Below, piece after piece: positions 6,602 through 8,519 of a stretch of DNA of 8,519 nt; within the stretch, counting starts at the first letter, position 1, and each line of letters opens with the position of its first letter. Under the pieces are notes generated by a model that was given only the letters and a program-made list of their open reading frames with translations, was not told where the DNA came from and made no database searches. The stretch is from Holosporales bacterium. GTDB lineage: Bacteria > Pseudomonadota > Alphaproteobacteria > RUG11792. Both the position numbers and the translations under genes were made by a program. The stretch is taken from contig JAITFF010000042.1 in the NCBI GenBank assembly GCA_031281515.1, positions 1 to 8,519 on the forward strand, written 5' to 3'.

Positions 6602-7208
6602 TTTTTTCGTGAATTTCGGCGAATGATAAATTGCCATCAATGACTAGGTATCTCTCGGAATGTTGATCAGCAAGTTCCAGGAAAGCCTTACGTACTTTTT
6701 CGTGAAAACTTATATCCATTTTCTCGAACCTTGTCTCGCTATTGCCGCTCCTGGAGATGGAACGCTGAATGCCTACTTCGGGTGGCATGTCCAGAAGATA
6801 CGTTCTATCCGGATACCTATCGCCCGTTATTTCGAGGTATATTTTGTCCAACATATCGAGGGAAACCCCCTTGCAAACTCCCTGATATACGACCGACGAA
6901 TCTTGAAATCGATCGCAGACTACGATCGAGCCATCGGTTAGAGTCGGTAATATCTTTTTGAACCAGTGATCGGATCGTGCCGCAAGGAAAAGGAGGGATT
7001 CCGTCGTCTGATCCCAACTATTTATATTGCCAACTAATAGCCATTTTCGAATCTCCTCGGAAAGTTCGGTTCCACCCGGCTCGCGAGTGAGGACGACCTC
7101 TTTGTTCAAAGAAACGAGCCAATCAAATAGCATCCTCGCCTGTAGCGATTTGCCACATCCTTCTCCTCCCTCAAATGTAATAAATAATCCGTGCCGCCTA
7201 TTCTGCAT
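6558..7208 (-). CDS. tmk: Thymidylate (dTMP) kinase
   Basis: Phosphorylates dTMP to dTDP with ATP, an essential step of dTTP synthesis in the cytosol. The 216-residue length is normal. The P-loop is FEGGEGCGKS (12-21); TREPGGTELSEEIRKWLL (41-58) is the dTMP-binding REPGGT block; SLLFLAARSDH (71-81) and CDRFQDSSVVYQG (98-110) are the remaining family signatures, the last being the DR(Y/F)xDSSxAYQG motif. The LID region is around RSISRSGNSETRFEK (149-163). Every expected element is present, so it should be active. The ATG at 7208 is supported by the normal spacing to the P-loop and by the lack of another start before an upstream in-frame stop; a TATAAT lies 35 bp upstream. In many bacteria tmk is followed by holB; here it instead overlaps the convergent prenyl synthase gene by 44 bp. 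Confidence 0.96.
   Translation of the reverse strand: MQNRRHGLFITFEGGEGCGKSLQARMLFDWLVSLNKEVVLTREPGGTELSEEIRKWLLVGNINSWDQTTESLLFLAARSDHWFKKILPTLTDGSIVVCDRFQDSSVVYQGVCKGVSLDMLDKIYLEITGDRYPDRTYLLDMPPEVGIQRSISRSGNSETRFEKMDISFHEKVRKAFLELADQHSERYLVIDGNLSFAEIHEKIKKDLMQRFPDISL
6586..6607 (+). terminator. Weak terminator-like hairpin at the end of the prenyl synthase gene
   Basis: ATCAA (6586-6590) pairs with TTGAT (6598-6602) across a 7-nt loop and runs straight into a T6 tract (6602-6607). The stem is short and AT-rich and overlaps the stop codon, so it is at best a weak intrinsic terminator inside the region shared with tmk. Confidence 0.22.
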
Positions 7209-7648
7209 ATCATCGGCAAAACTGCAATCGGTATCCGCGCGCCATTATACTTTAAAAAACCCTCGATAGCATATAAGCGCGATTGGAAAACAATCTCAGG
7301 ACTGGGAAAGGTTTCTTATATAAAGTCAAAAATCAAGTATTTTCCTTTATTTCCGCAATATATTTCAAATATTTCCTATGCTTGCAAATTATTTTTTAAA
7401 AATTAACGGTTTACGGACTACTATCCCTAGCCTCCGCCCACCCCTTGCATCACTACCGAATATAAGGCATACTCTCAAATATGTAAAAATTTAGAGCTAA
7501 ATTACGTTCTCAGAATCAATGAAGAATTGGGGATGGAGATAGACGATGGGAAGGTCTTGAACCTGCTGGATTTTCACGGGTTGAATGCTAGGTTTAGGGC
7601 AAAATCTGTTGCATGAGGAGAAGAGCAGAACTTTAGCAGCCAATGTTT
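7209..7648. other. Gene-poor stretch with decayed coding-like sequence
   Basis: Apart from the tmk -10 element, 7209-7430 is AT-rich and I see no gene in it. From 7431 the sequence looks more like former coding DNA. The plus strand is open from 7431 to the stop at 7614-7616 without a usable early start, encoding for example NEELGMEIDDGKVLNLLDF, and another plus frame continues to 7677. On the minus strand an ATG-started frame of 54 codons (7661 down to 7497) covers the same bases. I recognise none of these products. A gene relic or part of a dispersed repeat is possible. Confidence 0.4.
7244..7249 (-). promoter_or_regulatory. -10 element of a probable tmk promoter
   Basis: Minus-strand TATAAT matches the -10 consensus exactly and lies 35 bp before the tmk ATG. 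No convincing -35 hexamer is present at 16-18 bp, so the call rests on the -10 match and its position. Confidence 0.4.
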
Positions 7649-7821
7649 TTAGACAGAGCATTGTTGTAGAGGAGTAAGCATCTGCCCCTCGGCAAATAAA
7701 TTGAATATCAGCTTCACGGTATTTCTACCGATACCTTCTGCCACTTTCAAATCATTAAGAGAAGCCTTTTTTATTGAATCGACAGAACCAATTTATCTTC
7801 CAGGAGGTTGCCACGCCCTAC
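7649..7821 (-). pseudogene. uvrC: Relic of the uvrC 3' end (helix-hairpin-helix region), frameshifted
   Basis: UvrC is the nicking subunit of the UvrABC nucleotide-excision repair system. On the minus strand, bases 7789-7652 encode GSVDSIKKASLNDL followed by VAEGIGRNTVKLIFNLFAEG, which reads like the C-terminal helix-hairpin-helix of UvrC. Just upstream, in another frame, is VGRGNLLEDK (7821-7792). Adding one T to the minus-strand AAATTGG near 7790-7792 joins the two as LLEDKFGSVDSIKKAS, the usual LLxxFGSVxxIxxAS arrangement, so a single-base deletion explains the break. An extra 12 codons after FAEG lead to a TAA at 7649-7651. The remaining 500 or more residues of UvrC are absent; the recJ stop overlaps the start of the relic. 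A functional product is not expected. Confidence 0.65.
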
Positions 7822-8519
7822 CCACTACTAGCTGGAGTTGCCAGTTTGGCGTCTTCTATCTGGAAACTAATTCCGAACTGCGGGCTACTACCAATAAATC
7901 CGATCACATCTAAATTGGAGTCCATATTGCGTTCCAACAGGTAAACAAGTTTCGATTTCGACGAAATATTGAAGATAATTCCTTTCACATCACGCTCACC
8001 CAGTTGCCCGGAAAGAATTACCATCAAATGAGCTCCCATTTTGGTTTTCGACATGCTTTTAAGGCGCCTTCCATTCAGGAGAAACAGAGGTTTTTCCATT
8101 CCTTTTCCAAAAGGTTCCAAAATTTTTAGCTCCTCGGCAATAAAAGATAACTGAGAACTAGATTTTATTTCGTAATCGATCAGTATCTGATTGAGGTAGT
8201 CATATTCAATATTATCGGACAGGAATTTATTAAACGCGGCTAAATCTGCGCGATTTACCGAAAATCCGCCAGCAAGAGCGTGGCCACCCCCTTCAATGAT
8301 AATTCCTGCCTCCTTGGCCTTCTTGAAAAAATGACCGAGATGAAAACCTGGGACAGACCTGGCCGATCCTTTCCCGTTCCCCATCGCATCGAAAGATATC
8401 ACGAATGATGGCCTGCAAAATTTTTCTTTGATTCTCCCGGCGACGATGCCGAGGACTCCTTCGTGCCATCCATCTCCGTATACGCAGATTCCACCATTGG
8501 ATTCCAGATTCATCTCAGA
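7818..8519 (-). CDS. recJ: Single-stranded-DNA-specific exonuclease RecJ, C-terminal part (5' end outside window)
   Basis: RecJ is the 5'-3' ssDNA exonuclease of RecF-pathway recombination and mismatch and base-excision repair; cytosolic. The frame is open to the right edge, so the Met codon at 8511-8513 is probably internal and the DHH catalytic domain lies outside the window. The visible 233 codons start with the DHHA1 domain: VYGDGWHEGVLGIVAGRIKE aligns with the family segment WHxGVxGIxAxRixE, followed by KGSARSVPGFHL and the GGGHALAGGFSV motif. The rest is the C-terminal OB-fold, ending PQFGISFQIEDAKLA, where RecJ proteins normally end. The last residues TPASSG before TAG may come from sequence joined by the rearrangement that left the uvrC relic, because the stop overlaps that relic. 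The visible part is intact. Confidence 0.92.
   Translation of the reverse strand, partial: SEMNLESNGGICVYGDGWHEGVLGIVAGRIKEKFCRPSFVISFDAMGNGKGSARSVPGFHLGHFFKKAKEAGIIIEGGGHALAGGFSVNRADLAAFNKFLSDNIEYDYLNQILIDYEIKSSSQLSFIAEELKILEPFGKGMEKPLFLLNGRRLKSMSKTKMGAHLMVILSGQLGERDVKGIIFNISSKSKLVYLLERNMDSNLDVIGFIGSSPQFGISFQIEDAKLATPASSG

Noticed and set aside
7191..7406. Plus-strand ORF of 71 codons across the tmk start and AT-rich region
   Set aside because: It overlaps the tmk N-terminus and promoter, is Lys/Ile/Phe-rich as expected from AT-rich DNA, and shows no motif.
7816..8519. Met codon at 8511-8513 as the true start of a short RecJ-like protein
   Set aside because: The frame remains open to the window edge and the DHH domain is expected directly upstream, so a truncated window is the simpler explanation.
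1..8519. CRISPR arrays, tRNA or rRNA genes, complete insertion sequences
   Set aside because: I saw no regularly spaced repeats, no cloverleaf-forming segment, no rRNA-like sequence and no transposase with terminal inverted repeats.

Overview
The window looks like an ordinary chromosomal stretch of a bacterium of middling to low GC, with compact, strand-alternating genes and weak Shine-Dalgarno sequences. Likely housekeeping genes (dxs, a long-chain prenyl synthase, tmk, recJ) sit beside membrane and secreted proteins and a decayed DNA-repair gene. This mixture, plus relics of gene loss, would suit a host-associated lineage undergoing genome reduction, for example an intracellular alphaproteobacterium. 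That placement is only an inference from general style, and no marker gene in the window fixes it.

Layout, left to right: the 3' part of a PAP2-family membrane phosphatase (+, entering from the left edge); an MFS transporter (-) whose 3' end overlaps it by 42 bp; a good sigma70-type promoter for the MFS gene; dxs (+), the first enzyme of the MEP isoprenoid pathway; an unassigned 518-residue protein (-) with an N-terminal signal peptide and the hallmarks of a protein-kinase-like fold; a divergent intergenic region holding an inverted repeat and an extended -10 promoter; a polyprenyl diphosphate synthase (+) with an intact first but degenerate second aspartate-rich motif; tmk (-), overlapping it tail-to-tail by 44 bp; a gene-poor stretch of about 600 bp holding a frameshifted relic of the uvrC 3' end; and the C-terminal part of recJ (-), running off the right edge.

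Functionally, dxs supplies isoprenoid precursors, the prenyl synthase probably builds a long polyprenyl chain (quinone or carrier lipid), and the PAP2 protein may act on a lipid phosphate or pyrophosphate. These three are not one operon, so a shared pathway is only suggestive. Tmk and RecJ serve nucleotide synthesis and DNA repair. The uvrC relic abutting recJ indicates a deletion or rearrangement.

The most unusual item is the exported kinase-like protein (3935-5491). It has a glycine-rich-loop-like segment, a VAIK-like Lys, an exact HRD-x4-N catalytic loop and a DFG-like Asp behind a hydrophobic leader, which would suit a secreted effector or an envelope-acting kinase.
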